From Winogradskyella litoriviva (GTDB taxonomy: Bacteria > Bacteroidota > Bacteroidia > Flavobacteriales > Flavobacteriaceae), in assembly GCF_013249065.1 (NCBI RefSeq), contig NZ_JABRWQ010000001.1:372001-436000 (forward strand): a DNA stretch of 64,000 nt, given 5' to 3'. Position 1 is the first letter of the stretch; the number at the start of each line of letters is the position of its first letter. The position numbers and the translations under genes were made by a program. This document shows positions 1 to 8,402 of this stretch, piece by piece. Below the pieces are notes generated by a model. It made no database searches. It saw only the letters and a list, made by a program, of their open reading frames with translations, and was not told where the DNA came from.

Positions 1-732
1 AACTTTGCAAACCTTGATAAGCTTAAAGCTAAATTAGCAACAATAGATTTACCTGAAGCTAAAAAACTATCACAACTAACAGAATACTTACGTAAAAAAT
101 CTGTTTGGATTCTTGGTGGTGACGGTTGGGCTTATGATATTGGTTATGGAGGCGTTGACCACGTATTAGCATCTGGAGAAAATATCAATATTATGGTGTT
201 AGACACAGAAATCTACTCTAATACTGGAGGACAAATGTCTAAAGCAACTCCATTAGGTGCTAGTGCAAAATTTGCCGTGTCTGGTAAGCGTACCAGCAAG
301 AAAAACTTAGCCTTACAAGCTGTTTCTTATGATAATGTTTATGTTGCCCAAGTAGCAATTGGAGCCAAAGATTTACAAACGCTCAAAGCAATTGAAGAAG
401 CTGAAGCTTACGATGGACCATCATTAATCATTGCCTACTCACATTGTGGTGACCATGGTTATAATTTAAAAGATGGAGCCATTCACCAAGATATAGCAGT
501 AAAAACAGGTTACTGGCCATTATTTAGATTTGATCCTTCTAAACCAAAAGGTAAGAAGTTTAAACTAGATTCTAAGGCACCATCTGCACCACTTGAGGAA
601 TTTATGTATACGGAAACTCGTTTCTCGAGAGTTGCTAAAGAAAATGCTGATTTAGGAGCAGAACTTCTTAAACAAGCTCAAGAAGAAGTAGATTCTCGAT
701 GGGAACGATTAGAGCTGCATAGAAATCTGTAA
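1..732 (+). CDS. nifJ: Pyruvate:ferredoxin (flavodoxin) oxidoreductase, C-terminal part
   Basis: This is the 3' end of a gene that begins outside the window; the frame is open from base 1 and encodes 243 residues before the stop. PFOR oxidatively decarboxylates pyruvate to acetyl-CoA and passes electrons to ferredoxin or flavodoxin in the cytoplasm. The thiamine-diphosphate/Mg site is visible as GDGWAYDIGYGG followed by the conserved EIYSNTGGQ stretch, and further on AYSHCGDHGYNL matches the C-terminal region of the single-chain enzyme. The ATG at 193 lies inside the conserved domain and is not the start. A strong terminator follows directly. The ferredoxin-NADP reductase gene facing it may link reduced ferredoxin to NADPH, but that is inference from position only. 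Confidence 0.93.
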   Translation, partial: NFANLDKLKAKLATIDLPEAKKLSQLTEYLRKKSVWILGGDGWAYDIGYGGVDHVLASGENINIMVLDTEIYSNTGGQMSKATPLGASAKFAVSGKRTSKKNLALQAVSYDNVYVAQVAIGAKDLQTLKAIEEAEAYDGPSLIIAYSHCGDHGYNLKDGAIHQDIAVKTGYWPLFRFDPSKPKGKKFKLDSKAPSAPLEEFMYTETRFSRVAKENADLGAELLKQAQEEVDSRWERLELHRNL

Positions 733-750
733 TTAACAGCTCAAACGTTT

Positions 751-787
751 AAAAGCATCTATCTCGTAAAGAAATAGATGCTTTTTT
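751..787 (+). terminator. Intrinsic terminator after nifJ
   Basis: A perfect 12-bp stem (751-762 with 774-785, core AGCATCTAT) with an 11-nt loop runs into a T tract. It lies 19 bases after the nifJ stop, between two convergent genes. Confidence 0.85.
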
Positions 788-833
788 GCTTATTGTAGAA
801 CCTTATTTATAAGTGATTATGCTAAAAAAATAA

Positions 834-1901
834 TTAATTTATCTTTTTTACTACTTGTTTAGGAGCTTCTTTTCTGGTACCGTCAAAACCATCAATCCCA
901 GATACTGTTGTGTATTTTAATACATTACGCTTTCCTGGATTAATAATTTGAAAAGCGGCTTGACACATTATAGTTGCCTCATGAAATCCACAAAGAATCA
1001 ACTTCAACTTCCCTGGATAAGTATTAACATCTCCAATGGCAAAAATTCCAGGTATATTAGTTTGATAATCTAAAGCATTATTAACTTTAATTGCATTTTT
1101 TTCAATTTCTAGTCCCCAATTTGCAATTGGTCCTAGTTTTGGCGATAATCCAAACAAGGGAATAAAATGATCACATTCAATCTCATATTCTTTTTCTAAA
1201 TGAATATTATCCGATTCTTTTACTACGACAGCCTTTAACTCATAATCGCCAACAAGACCAATTACTTCTGCAGGTGTAACCAAATTTATTTTTCCTTTAT
1301 TCTTTAATTCCTGAACTTTTTCTACAGAATCTAAATGTCCTCTAAACTCATTTCTCCTATGTATTAAAGTAACCTCTGAAGCTATTTCACTAAGATAGAT
1401 ACTCCAATCTAAAGCAGAATCTCCTCCTCCTGCAATTACTACGTTTTTATTTCTATAAAATTCAGGATCTTTAATGATGTACTCTACTCCCTTATCTTCA
1501 AAATCAATAATGTTATGAATCAATGGTTTTCGTGGTTCAAAACTGCCTAGTCCTCCTGCAATAGCAATTACAGGTGCTTTATGTTTTGTCCCTTTATTAG
1601 TGGTAACGATAAATGTATCATCTTCTTGTTTTTCAATTGTTTCTGCACGTTCCCCAAGTGTAAACCCAGGCTCAAACTGTTTGCACTGTTCCATTAACTT
1701 ATTAGTTAAATCACCAGCTAAAATCTCTGGATAAGCCGGAATATCGTAAATAGGCTTTTTAGGATAAATCTCAGAACATTGACCTCCAGGTTGTGGTAAG
1801 GCATCAATTAAATGGCATTTTAGTTTTAAAAGTCCAGCTTCAAAAACTGTAAATAGCCCTGTTGGACCTGCACCAATAATAAGTATATCTGTTGTAATCA
1901 T
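834..1901 (-). CDS. Ferredoxin/flavodoxin--NADP+ reductase, thioredoxin-reductase-like type
   Basis: This is a 355-residue flavoprotein with an FAD-binding GAGPTG at residues 10-15, an NADP-binding GGGDSA at about 158-163 and a second FAD motif GIFAIGDVN near the C-terminus. The redox CxxC of true thioredoxin reductases is absent at the NADP-domain position (GGGDSALDW is found instead), which is the hallmark of the TrxR-like ferredoxin-NADP reductase family. The enzyme exchanges electrons between ferredoxin or flavodoxin and NADP(H) in the cytosol. It converges on nifJ, a ferredoxin reducer, so a functional link is plausible. Bacillithiol-disulfide reductase (YpdA) relatives are the main alternative. 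Confidence 0.85.
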   Translation of the reverse strand: MITTDILIIGAGPTGLFTVFEAGLLKLKCHLIDALPQPGGQCSEIYPKKPIYDIPAYPEILAGDLTNKLMEQCKQFEPGFTLGERAETIEKQEDDTFIVTTNKGTKHKAPVIAIAGGLGSFEPRKPLIHNIIDFEDKGVEYIIKDPEFYRNKNVVIAGGGDSALDWSIYLSEIASEVTLIHRRNEFRGHLDSVEKVQELKNKGKINLVTPAEVIGLVGDYELKAVVVKESDNIHLEKEYEIECDHFIPLFGLSPKLGPIANWGLEIEKNAIKVNNALDYQTNIPGIFAIGDVNTYPGKLKLILCGFHEATIMCQAAFQIINPGKRNVLKYTTVSGIDGFDGTRKEAPKQVVKKIN

Positions 1902-1911
1902 TTCAATCTTG

Positions 1912-1919
1912 CGAAAGTA
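1912..1919 (-). promoter_or_regulatory. Possible -7 box of the ferredoxin-NADP reductase gene
   Basis: On the minus strand this reads TACTTTCG, one change from the Bacteroidota -7 consensus TAnnTTTG, 11 bases before the start codon. No convincing -33 box was seen. Confidence 0.35.
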
Positions 1920-1954
1920 GAAATCTAACCATCACTACTTCCATTTTTATTTAT

Positions 1955-1988
1955 TAAAAACCTACAAGGTTATAGAAACCCTGTAGGT
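1955..1988 (-). terminator. Terminator of the nfu-mrp operon
   Basis: Read on the minus strand, ACCTACAGGGT pairs with ACCTTGTAGGT (one mismatch) around a short loop and is followed by TTTTTAAT. It lies about 70 bases past the stop of the Nfu-type gene. Confidence 0.7.
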
Positions 1989-2056
1989 GTATTTATTTTC
2001 TTCTCATCAAAAACTAAGCTACCAATGTAAATTAAAAGTGAAAAACGTGGCAACTA

Positions 2057-2296
2057 TTATTCTACATTAATAACTTTTTCTATTTGGGGAGCGTATTTTT
2101 TAATAGTCATTTCTACTCCAGATTTTAAAGTCATTTGGTTAACGCTACAAGACGTGCACGCACCTACTAACTGAACTTTTACAAACTTACCATCTTCAAT
2201 AGATAACAAGTTAATATCACCACCATCACTTTGCAGAAATGGACGGATTTCATCCAATGCTTTTTCTACATTAATTTTTAATTCTTCTGAGCTCAT
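2057..2296 (-). CDS. NifU-like C-terminal domain protein (Nfu-type Fe-S scaffold)
   Basis: This 79-residue protein consists only of the NifU C-terminal domain. It carries the cluster-binding CxxC at Cys47 and Cys50 (GACTSCS) and the conserved FLQSDGGDI stretch near the N-terminus. Nfu proteins carry a [4Fe-4S] cluster from the assembly machinery to apo-enzymes in the cytoplasm. The gene starts 3 bases after the stop of the upstream Mrp-type ATPase gene, so the two are almost certainly co-transcribed. This pairing fits a shared role in Fe-S cluster delivery. Confidence 0.92.
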   Translation of the reverse strand: MSSEELKINVEKALDEIRPFLQSDGGDINLLSIEDGKFVKVQLVGACTSCSVNQMTLKSGVEMTIKKYAPQIEKVINVE

Positions 2297-2299
2297 CTC

Positions 2300-3433
2300 C
2301 TATTTCTTTACAGCAGAACAACCTGCCATTGTTGTAATTTTTATTGCTTCGGTAGCAGGCAAAGCTTCATTTCTATTAACTACTTCTTGTACTACTTCTT
2401 TTGTTAAATTTTCAAAAGCTTTTTCAATAGGAGTTGCATCTTGTAATGCTGCTGGTCTACCAACATCACCCGCTTCCCTTATACTTTGTACAATTGGTAT
2501 TTCGCCTAAAAAAGGAACTTTTAAATCTTCTGCTAAATTCTTAGCTCCCTCTTTTCCAAATATATAATATTTATTTTCAGGAAGTTCTGCAGGTGTAAAG
2601 TAGGCCATATTCTCAATAATCCCTAAAACAGGGACATTAATAGTATCTTGCTGAAACATTGCTACTCCTTTTTTTGCATCTGCTAATGCTACATTTTGTG
2701 GTGTACTTACAATTACAGCTCCTGTAATTGGCATAGCTTGCATAAGACTTAGGTGAATATCACCAGTACCTGGAGGTAAATCGAGTAATAAAAAATCTAA
2801 TTCTCCCCAAGCTGCATCAAAAATCATTTGGTTTAATGCTTTCGCTGCCATTGGACCTCTCCATATTACTGCTTGATCTGGTTTTGTAAAAAAGCCTATA
2901 GATAAAATTTTTATTCCATAGTTTTCTACCGGTTTCATTTTAGATTTTCCATCAATCGTTACAGATAACGGTCGTTCATTAGCTACATCGAACATTATTG
3001 GTATAGATGGTCCGTAAATATCAGCATCTAAAACACCAACTTTAAATCCCATTTTAGATAAGGTTACTGCTAAGTTTGCGGTAACTGTAGATTTACCAAC
3101 ACCACCTTTACCAGAAGCTACTGCAACTATATTTTGAATTCCCGGAATGGCTTTTCCTTTAATTTCATTTGTTGCTGCTGCAGGTGCATCAACTTTTACA
3201 TTAACAGTTATTTTTGCCTTTTCATAAACTTCTTTATGAATGGTTTGTAAAATATCTACTTCTGTTTTTTTCTTGGCTTGAAGTGCCGGATTTTTTATGG
3301 TTATATCTACAATAACTTCGTCTGCAAAAGTAACCACATTAGTCACCGCACCACTATCTACCATATTCTCACCTTCACCAGGTACTGTTATGGTTTTAAG
3401 AGCGTTGAGTATGTCTTGCTTGTTTAATTTCAT
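2300..3433 (-). CDS. apbC: Mrp/ApbC/NBP35-family iron-sulfur carrier ATPase
   Basis: The protein is 377 residues from the ATG at 3433; a longer frame reaches 3478 but adds 15 residues (MRLCYSLYILKSYNN) that do not fit the family. The N-terminal about 90 residues form the MIP18-like (FeS_assembly_P) domain. The rest is a MinD/ParA-like P-loop ATPase with the deviant Walker motif GKGGVGKST at about 108-116 and LLLDLPPGTGD downstream. Cysteine near the C-terminus (AGCSAVKK) is typical of Bacteroidota members. It stores and transfers Fe-S clusters in an ATP-dependent way and is co-transcribed with the Nfu-domain gene that follows. Confidence 0.92.
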   Translation of the reverse strand: MKLNKQDILNALKTITVPGEGENMVDSGAVTNVVTFADEVIVDITIKNPALQAKKKTEVDILQTIHKEVYEKAKITVNVKVDAPAAATNEIKGKAIPGIQNIVAVASGKGGVGKSTVTANLAVTLSKMGFKVGVLDADIYGPSIPIMFDVANERPLSVTIDGKSKMKPVENYGIKILSIGFFTKPDQAVIWRGPMAAKALNQMIFDAAWGELDFLLLDLPPGTGDIHLSLMQAMPITGAVIVSTPQNVALADAKKGVAMFQQDTINVPVLGIIENMAYFTPAELPENKYYIFGKEGAKNLAEDLKVPFLGEIPIVQSIREAGDVGRPAALQDATPIEKAFENLTKEVVQEVVNRNEALPATEAIKITTMAGCSAVKK

Positions 3434-3654
3434 ATTATTATAAGACTTGAGAATATAGAGGCTATAGCATAATCTCACATTCTCTTATTAAGATTAATTC
3501 TAAACGTAAAGATACTGCTAAAAGTTTATATTTTGAAGTACTTAAATTGAATTGTTTAATGGTTAGATTTCTATTTTAAATAATAATTCTGTCTCTATAT
3601 TTTTTAACAAAAATGAGCGAAGTCTACTTATTAAGTAATACTCAAAAATGACAC

Positions 3655-3983
3655 TTACAATTCTTTAACTGGATCCCAAAAAATAGATTCTAAATTTTGA
3701 ATTTGATTTTCTACAACCTCAACACCTTCATTCTCTAATAGTTGTTGCATTAAGTTAGTGCCTTCAAAATGATGTTTTCCTGTTAAGAGGCCTTTTCTAT
3801 TAACTACTCTGTGTGCTGGTATATCCTTTCCGTGAGAACCGTTCATAGCATAACCAACAATTCTGGCACTTTTACCAGCACCTAGATATTTAGCTATGGC
3901 TCCATAACTTGTTACTCTACCATACGGAATTTGTTTGGCAACCTCATAAACTTTTTCAAAAAAACCTAGTGTTTCTGGCTTCA
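3655..3983 (-). CDS. Alkyltransferase-like (ATL) DNA-binding protein of the MGMT family
   Basis: At 109 residues this is only the DNA-binding domain of O6-alkylguanine-DNA alkyltransferase. It contains the helix-turn-helix region (PYGRVTSYGAIAKYLG) and the arginine-finger region (SARIVGYAMNGS). The active-site motif PCHRV is changed to PAHRV (residues 56-60), so the acceptor cysteine is replaced by alanine. ATL proteins of this kind bind O6-alkylguanine, flip the base and hand the lesion to nucleotide excision repair instead of repairing it directly. The start codon directly follows the stop of the LysE-family gene (TAAATG), which indicates an operon with trmB. The ATG occupies 3982-3984. Confidence 0.88.
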
Positions 3984-3984
3984 T

Positions 3985-4614
3985 TTAAAGTTCTTTAAGA
4001 ATATTTATAAATGTAATAAGAGCTACAACACCTGTTATAATTCCTATACTTAAATTCATACTTTTTTGAGAGGTGATTTTTTTGTCTTTAATCTTATCAA
4101 AAAAGAATATGTAAAAATATAACGTTGCAAATGTACCAGTTGCGGCACCTGTGACGTAAGTAACGATGCTTAATTTTTCAAAATTCATCCAGCCAAAGGA
4201 CACCAAAGTTATAGTCATGTACGCTTGGTAAGGAATAGGAAAAACATTTAATGCAGATAATAGCATGCCATGTAATAAGCGTCCGTGTTTACTTTTAATT
4301 TCTTTCTCTTTTTTTGTTTCTTTTTCCTTAGATGCTAAGACTAAAAAATAAATTGTAATAAGAACAAATATAACAAATGCTACACGTTGAAGAATTTCAA
4401 CAACATCTTGATTTCTAGACAAATACCTAGCAAAAATAGCTGCTAAATATGTTTGTATATATACAACTATACAAACACCTGTAGAAAACATAATACCACG
4501 ACCTGCACCTTCCTTAAGACTAATTCTTGCAGCTGTCATATTAAGCAATCCTGGAGGAATTACGCCAAGTAAAGCCACAATAAAACCTAGAAAGAAAATA
4601 ACAGTAATACTCAA
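3985..4614 (-). CDS. LysE-family translocator
   Basis: This 209-residue integral membrane protein has about six hydrophobic segments and the N-terminal GVIPPGLLNMTAARISL signature of the LysE/RhtB exporter superfamily, whose members export amino acids or related solutes across the inner membrane. The start codon is TTG at 4614, two bases after the trmB stop. The next in-frame Met lies 25 residues later inside the conserved motif and would destroy the first membrane segment, so the TTG start is preferred. The substrate cannot be told from sequence. A charged loop rich in K and E (about residues 95-110) separates the two halves. Confidence 0.82.
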   Translation of the reverse strand: MSITVIFFLGFIVALLGVIPPGLLNMTAARISLKEGAGRGIMFSTGVCIVVYIQTYLAAIFARYLSRNQDVVEILQRVAFVIFVLITIYFLVLASKEKETKKEKEIKSKHGRLLHGMLLSALNVFPIPYQAYMTITLVSFGWMNFEKLSIVTYVTGAATGTFATLYFYIFFFDKIKDKKITSQKSMNLSIGIITGVVALITFINILKEL

Positions 4615-4617
4615 ATT

Positions 4618-5292
4618 TTAGTTGATTTTGAATCTAATATACGTAATTGCTTTGTCTTTGTCTAAATACTGGTTTTCGTAAAAGGTTTGAATTTCAGTCA
4701 CATCCTCTGGGCTTCCTTCTAACTTATACACATTATGATTTGCATACAATACCTCATAACCTGCACCATGTAATAATCCTAAAGTATAGCCATGCATAAA
4801 TTCACTATCTGTTTTTAAATGCATTAAACCATTTGGTTTTAATACTTTTTTATAACGCTCTAAAAACTGCAGATTAGTCATTCTATGTTTAGTCCGTTGA
4901 TATTTTATCTGAGGATCCGGAAATGTTATCCAAATTTCATCAACTTCATTTTCTTCAAAAACTGACTCTATAAGTTCTATTTGAGTTCTTATAAATGCAG
5001 CATTAGGAATATCCTCTTCAATTGCAGTTTTTGCACCTCTCCAAAACCTAGCTCCTTTAATATCAATACCTATAAAATTTTTGTTAGGATAGCGCTTTGC
5101 CAAGCCAACTGTATATTCACCTTTGCCACAACCTAACTCTAAAATTAGAGGATTGTTATTTTTAAAAACTTCATTCCTCCAATTACCTTTTAGCTTATAA
5201 GTTGCATCTACTAATTCTTCTCTTGATGGCTGATATACATTATGAAACGTTTCGTTTTCTTTAAAGCGTTTTAGTTTATTTTTACTTCCCAC
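4618..5292 (-). CDS. trmB: tRNA (guanine-N7-)-methyltransferase
   Basis: This 224-residue SAM-dependent methyltransferase has motif I LELGCGKGEYTVGLA, FIGIDIKGAR after it, and the family signature ITFPDPQIKYQRTKHR. It methylates G46 in the variable loop of tRNAs. Length and motif order are typical of the family. It is the first gene of a tight operon with a LysE transporter and an alkyltransferase-like protein (gaps of 2 and 0 bases), and it is divergent from the glycosyltransferase gene to the right. Confidence 0.95.
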   Translation of the reverse strand: MGSKNKLKRFKENETFHNVYQPSREELVDATYKLKGNWRNEVFKNNNPLILELGCGKGEYTVGLAKRYPNKNFIGIDIKGARFWRGAKTAIEEDIPNAAFIRTQIELIESVFEENEVDEIWITFPDPQIKYQRTKHRMTNLQFLERYKKVLKPNGLMHLKTDSEFMHGYTLGLLHGAGYEVLYANHNVYKLEGSPEDVTEIQTFYENQYLDKDKAITYIRFKIN

Positions 5293-5387
5293 TTAATTTA
5301 TAATTTAATAATAATGCGGTAAAATTAAGCAAACAAATTAGGTTTACCTTTGTTTTAGCTATTGATATATTAATATACTTTAAAAAA

Positions 5388-6494
5388 CTGAAAACAACGA
5401 ACAAAAATTTAGGTAGCAACCAAAAACGAATACTCGTAGCTCCATTAAATTGGGGTTTAGGTCATGCTACACGATGTATACCAATTATAAATGAACTAAT
5501 ACATCATGGTTTTCAGCCAATAATAGCTAGTGATGGTATTGCACTTCAATTATTACAAAAAGAATTTCCTTACCTTGAAACTTTTGAATTACCTTCCTAC
5601 AACATCACCTATTCTAAAAAACCAAAACATCTTAGGCTTAAATTATTAAAAGATACTCCTCACCTTTTAAAAACAGCAAAGAAAGAGCAAAAAGCTATAG
5701 CACAATACATTGCAACTAATTCAATTTGCGGCATTATTTCAGACAATAGATTTGGTGTTAGAAATAAAAATATTCCTTCTGTTTTTATTTCTCATCAATT
5801 AAGGGTATTAAGCGGAAACACAACTTGGTTAAGCACTAAAATTCATCAAAATATCATATCTAAATTTGACGAATGTTGGATTCCTGATTTTGGAGATAAA
5901 AAAAATCTAAGTGGTATTTTGGGACATGTTGAAGATTTTGGTGTTCCATTGAAATATTTAGGGTCTTTATCTCGATTTAAAAAACAGTACTTAAAAACTA
6001 AATACGAACTGTTGGTATTACTTTCTGGTCCAGAACCTCAACGCACTTATTTAGAAGAAAAATTACTAACAGAATTGGCTTCTTTTAATGGTAATATTTG
6101 TTTTGTAAAAGGTAAAATAGAAACTCAACAAACTATTACTGAGCAGAATAATATGCTTATCTATAACTACATGACTAGCGCTGAACTTGAGAACACCATA
6201 AACGTCAGTAAAATGGTATTGTGTAGATCTGGTTACACTACTATTATGGATTTAGCAAAGCTAGAAAAAAAGGTTTTTTTTATACCTACTTCGGGACAAT
6301 ATGAACAAGAATATTTGGCTGAAAAATTAGAATCTGAAGGTATTGCTCCATATTGTCATCAAGATAATTTTACTGTAGACTTATTATCTCAAATAGACCA
6401 TTATAGTGGAATGACCTTTAAAACAAATGAATTAAATTTTGAGGAATTATTTAGACTTTTCCAAAGTGAAAGAAAACTCACTACCAACACCTAA
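5388..6494 (+). CDS. MurG-like glycosyltransferase (GT-B), apparently with a non-ATG start
   Basis: The reading frame is open from 5304 and clearly coding from about 5390, far upstream of its first ATG at 5919. Near the N-terminus it has RILVAPLNWGLGHATR, the glycine-rich acceptor-side loop of GT-B enzymes. Near the C-terminus it has CRSGYTTIMDLAKL followed by a proline and an EQEY stretch, matching the nucleotide-sugar-binding part of MurG/glycosyltransferase family 28. No ATG, GTG or TTG lies in frame in the N-terminal region; CTG at 5388 gives a 368-residue protein with a plausible N-terminus (MKTTNKNLG). It is likely a cytosolic or membrane-associated transferase; donor and acceptor are unknown. 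Its last 48 bases overlap the convergent histidine kinase gene. Confidence 0.75.
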   Translation: MKTTNKNLGSNQKRILVAPLNWGLGHATRCIPIINELIHHGFQPIIASDGIALQLLQKEFPYLETFELPSYNITYSKKPKHLRLKLLKDTPHLLKTAKKEQKAIAQYIATNSICGIISDNRFGVRNKNIPSVFISHQLRVLSGNTTWLSTKIHQNIISKFDECWIPDFGDKKNLSGILGHVEDFGVPLKYLGSLSRFKKQYLKTKYELLVLLSGPEPQRTYLEEKLLTELASFNGNICFVKGKIETQQTITEQNNMLIYNYMTSAELENTINVSKMVLCRSGYTTIMDLAKLEKKVFFIPTSGQYEQEYLAEKLESEGIAPYCHQDNFTVDLLSQIDHYSGMTFKTNELNFEELFRLFQSERKLTTNT

Positions 6495-7484
6495 TTGACT
6501 TTCTACATATATTTTTTCTTCATGTGCTTCAATAATATGCTTTACAATAGATAAACCTAAACCTGAACCACCTTCTTTTCTCGACCCACTTTTATCTACG
6601 CGATAAAATCTTTCAAATAAACGCTGAAGATTTTCTTCTGCGATGCCTTCTCCATTATCAGTAACCCTAACTATAGCCTTGTTTTTGATAAGGTTTTCTA
6701 TACTAACCTCTGTGGTTCCTTTTTCTCTACCATATTTTATAGAGTTTACAATAAGATTAGTTAAAACTTGCTGAATTCTTTCCTTATCTGCAAAAACCAT
6801 AATTGGCTCATAATAATCAATATCAAACGTTAATGTAATATCTTTCTTAGCCGCTTTCATTTCAAATAACTCAAACACATTATGGACTAATTGAACGATA
6901 TCAAAGTTTTCTTTATTTAGACTTAAATCACCAACCTCTAATTTAGTAATCATATCTAAATCTTTTATAATATAGGTTAGCCTCTCAACTCCTTTGCTTG
7001 CTCTCGTTAAATACTTGTTTTTAATTTTTTCATCAGTTATACCGCCTTCTAACAAGGTTAGCAAATAACTTTGCACTGTAAATAAAGGTGTTTTTAACTC
7101 GTGCGAAACATTACCAATAAATTCTTTTCTGTATTCTTCCCTAACCTTTAAGGTCTCAATTTCAATTTTTTTATTTTTAGCATATTTATCAATTTCTTTA
7201 GTTAAAGTTCCCATATCTGTTGTTATGGGTTGCTGCCTAAGAGTAGTAGATTCTAAAAGTGTTAATTCATCATATATTTTTTTTACACGTCTATAGATAA
7301 AACGCTCTACTCTATATTGTATAACAATAAAACAAATGATATATATTAAAAGGGCAAATATTAATAGGGCAAGCGGATGTACCCTACTAAAAAATAAGAT
7401 ACCACAACAAACAGTTACTAATAGGGTTATATAGAGGGATGTTCTAAAAGCAAACTTGTACGATTTTTTTAATTTATTTTGCAT
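6447..7484 (-). CDS. PhoR-like sensor histidine kinase
   Basis: The 345-residue kinase has two N-terminal membrane helices (about 13-31 and 37-57) with almost no periplasmic loop, a helical linker, and a HisKA domain with H-box GNVSHELKTPL (His128). The HATPase domain shows NLIVNSIKYG (N box), DNGEGI (G1), ERFYRVD (F) and GSGLGLSIVKH (G2). The missing sensor loop suggests that it senses membrane state or a partner protein. The start ATG overlaps the stop of the response regulator gene (TAATG), so the pair is translationally coupled. Its 3' end overlaps the convergent glycosyltransferase by 48 bases. Confidence 0.92.
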   Translation of the reverse strand: MQNKLKKSYKFAFRTSLYITLLVTVCCGILFFSRVHPLALLIFALLIYIICFIVIQYRVERFIYRRVKKIYDELTLLESTTLRQQPITTDMGTLTKEIDKYAKNKKIEIETLKVREEYRKEFIGNVSHELKTPLFTVQSYLLTLLEGGITDEKIKNKYLTRASKGVERLTYIIKDLDMITKLEVGDLSLNKENFDIVQLVHNVFELFEMKAAKKDITLTFDIDYYEPIMVFADKERIQQVLTNLIVNSIKYGREKGTTEVSIENLIKNKAIVRVTDNGEGIAEENLQRLFERFYRVDKSGSRKEGGSGLGLSIVKHIIEAHEEKIYVESQLGVGSEFSFTLEKSK

Positions 7485-8170
7485 TAATCTACAAACTTGT
7501 AACCAACACCTTTAACGGTTTTAAAGGATTTATCACCAATTTTTTCACGGAGTTTTCTAATGTGCACATCAATGGTTCTTCCGCCAACAACAACTTCATT
7601 TCCCCAGACTTTATCTAAAATTTCATCACGCTTAAAAACCTTACCTGGTTTGGTTGCTAATAAAGATAATAATTCAAACTCTTTTCTAGGTAAAGTAATT
7701 TCTTTACCCTTTAATGTAATTTTATACTCTTCTTTAAAAATAATTAAATCTCCTATTTTTACAATCGTATCAGCTTTGTTTTCTACTTGTTTAAAACGCC
7801 TTAAAAGTGATTTTACTTTACTTATTAAAACCTTAGGTGTTATTGGTTTAGCAATATAATCGTCCGCTCCAGCATCAAAACCAGCAACTTGAGAATAATC
7901 TTCTCCTCTAGCAGTTAAAAATGTAATAACGGTTTCACTAAGTTCTGGCAAATCTCTCATCCGTTCACAAGCTTCAATACCATCCATTTTTGGCATCATA
8001 ACGTCTAATATAATTAAATGTGGTCTATGCTTTTTTGCCAATTCAATAGCTTCTAAACCATTCTCACCTTTAATTACTTGATAACCCTCTTTAGATAAAT
8101 TATAGCCAACAATTTCTAAAATATCTGGCTCATCATCAACCAATAGTATTTTAATGTCTTTCTTTTTCAA
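7484..8170 (-). CDS. PhoB-like response regulator (OmpR/PhoB family)
   Basis: This is a 228-residue regulator with a receiver domain (acidic pocket Asp12/Asp13, phospho-acceptor Asp56 in LIILDVMMP, conserved Lys in YIAKPITP) and a C-terminal winged helix (LPRKEFELLSLLA, VGGRTIDVHIRKLREKIG, VKGVGYKF). It is the cognate partner of the downstream kinase, with which it shares a TAATG junction. The pair resembles the conserved single PhoB/PhoR-like system of Bacteroidota. Its target genes cannot be read from this window. Confidence 0.93.
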   Translation of the reverse strand: MKKKDIKILLVDDEPDILEIVGYNLSKEGYQVIKGENGLEAIELAKKHRPHLIILDVMMPKMDGIEACERMRDLPELSETVITFLTARGEDYSQVAGFDAGADDYIAKPITPKVLISKVKSLLRRFKQVENKADTIVKIGDLIIFKEEYKITLKGKEITLPRKEFELLSLLATKPGKVFKRDEILDKVWGNEVVVGGRTIDVHIRKLREKIGDKSFKTVKGVGYKFVD

Positions 8171-8368
8171 TGGTATTTCTTTGTTTAAGGATTGTAAATA
8201 TAAAATATATCTATCTTAACTGCTTAAATATAGTAAATTGATAACAATAACCTAACATTAAAAGTATAATTCATTGTAAGTCAGAAGGACCTGATATTAA
8301 CCATATTATGTTATTGTAAATATATAAAGTATTAACTATTAAGATTCTGATAACTACAGATTTGTTAT

Positions 8369-8376
8369 TATATTTG
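8369..8376 (+). promoter_or_regulatory. Possible -7 box of the T9SS cargo gene
   Basis: The sequence TATATTTG is an exact match to the Bacteroidota -7 consensus TAnnTTTG, 26 bases before the start codon of the gene at 8403. No clear -33 TTTG is found at the usual distance. Confidence 0.4.
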
Positions 8377-8402
8377 TTATCTAACTTTTATAAAATTCAA
8401 TT

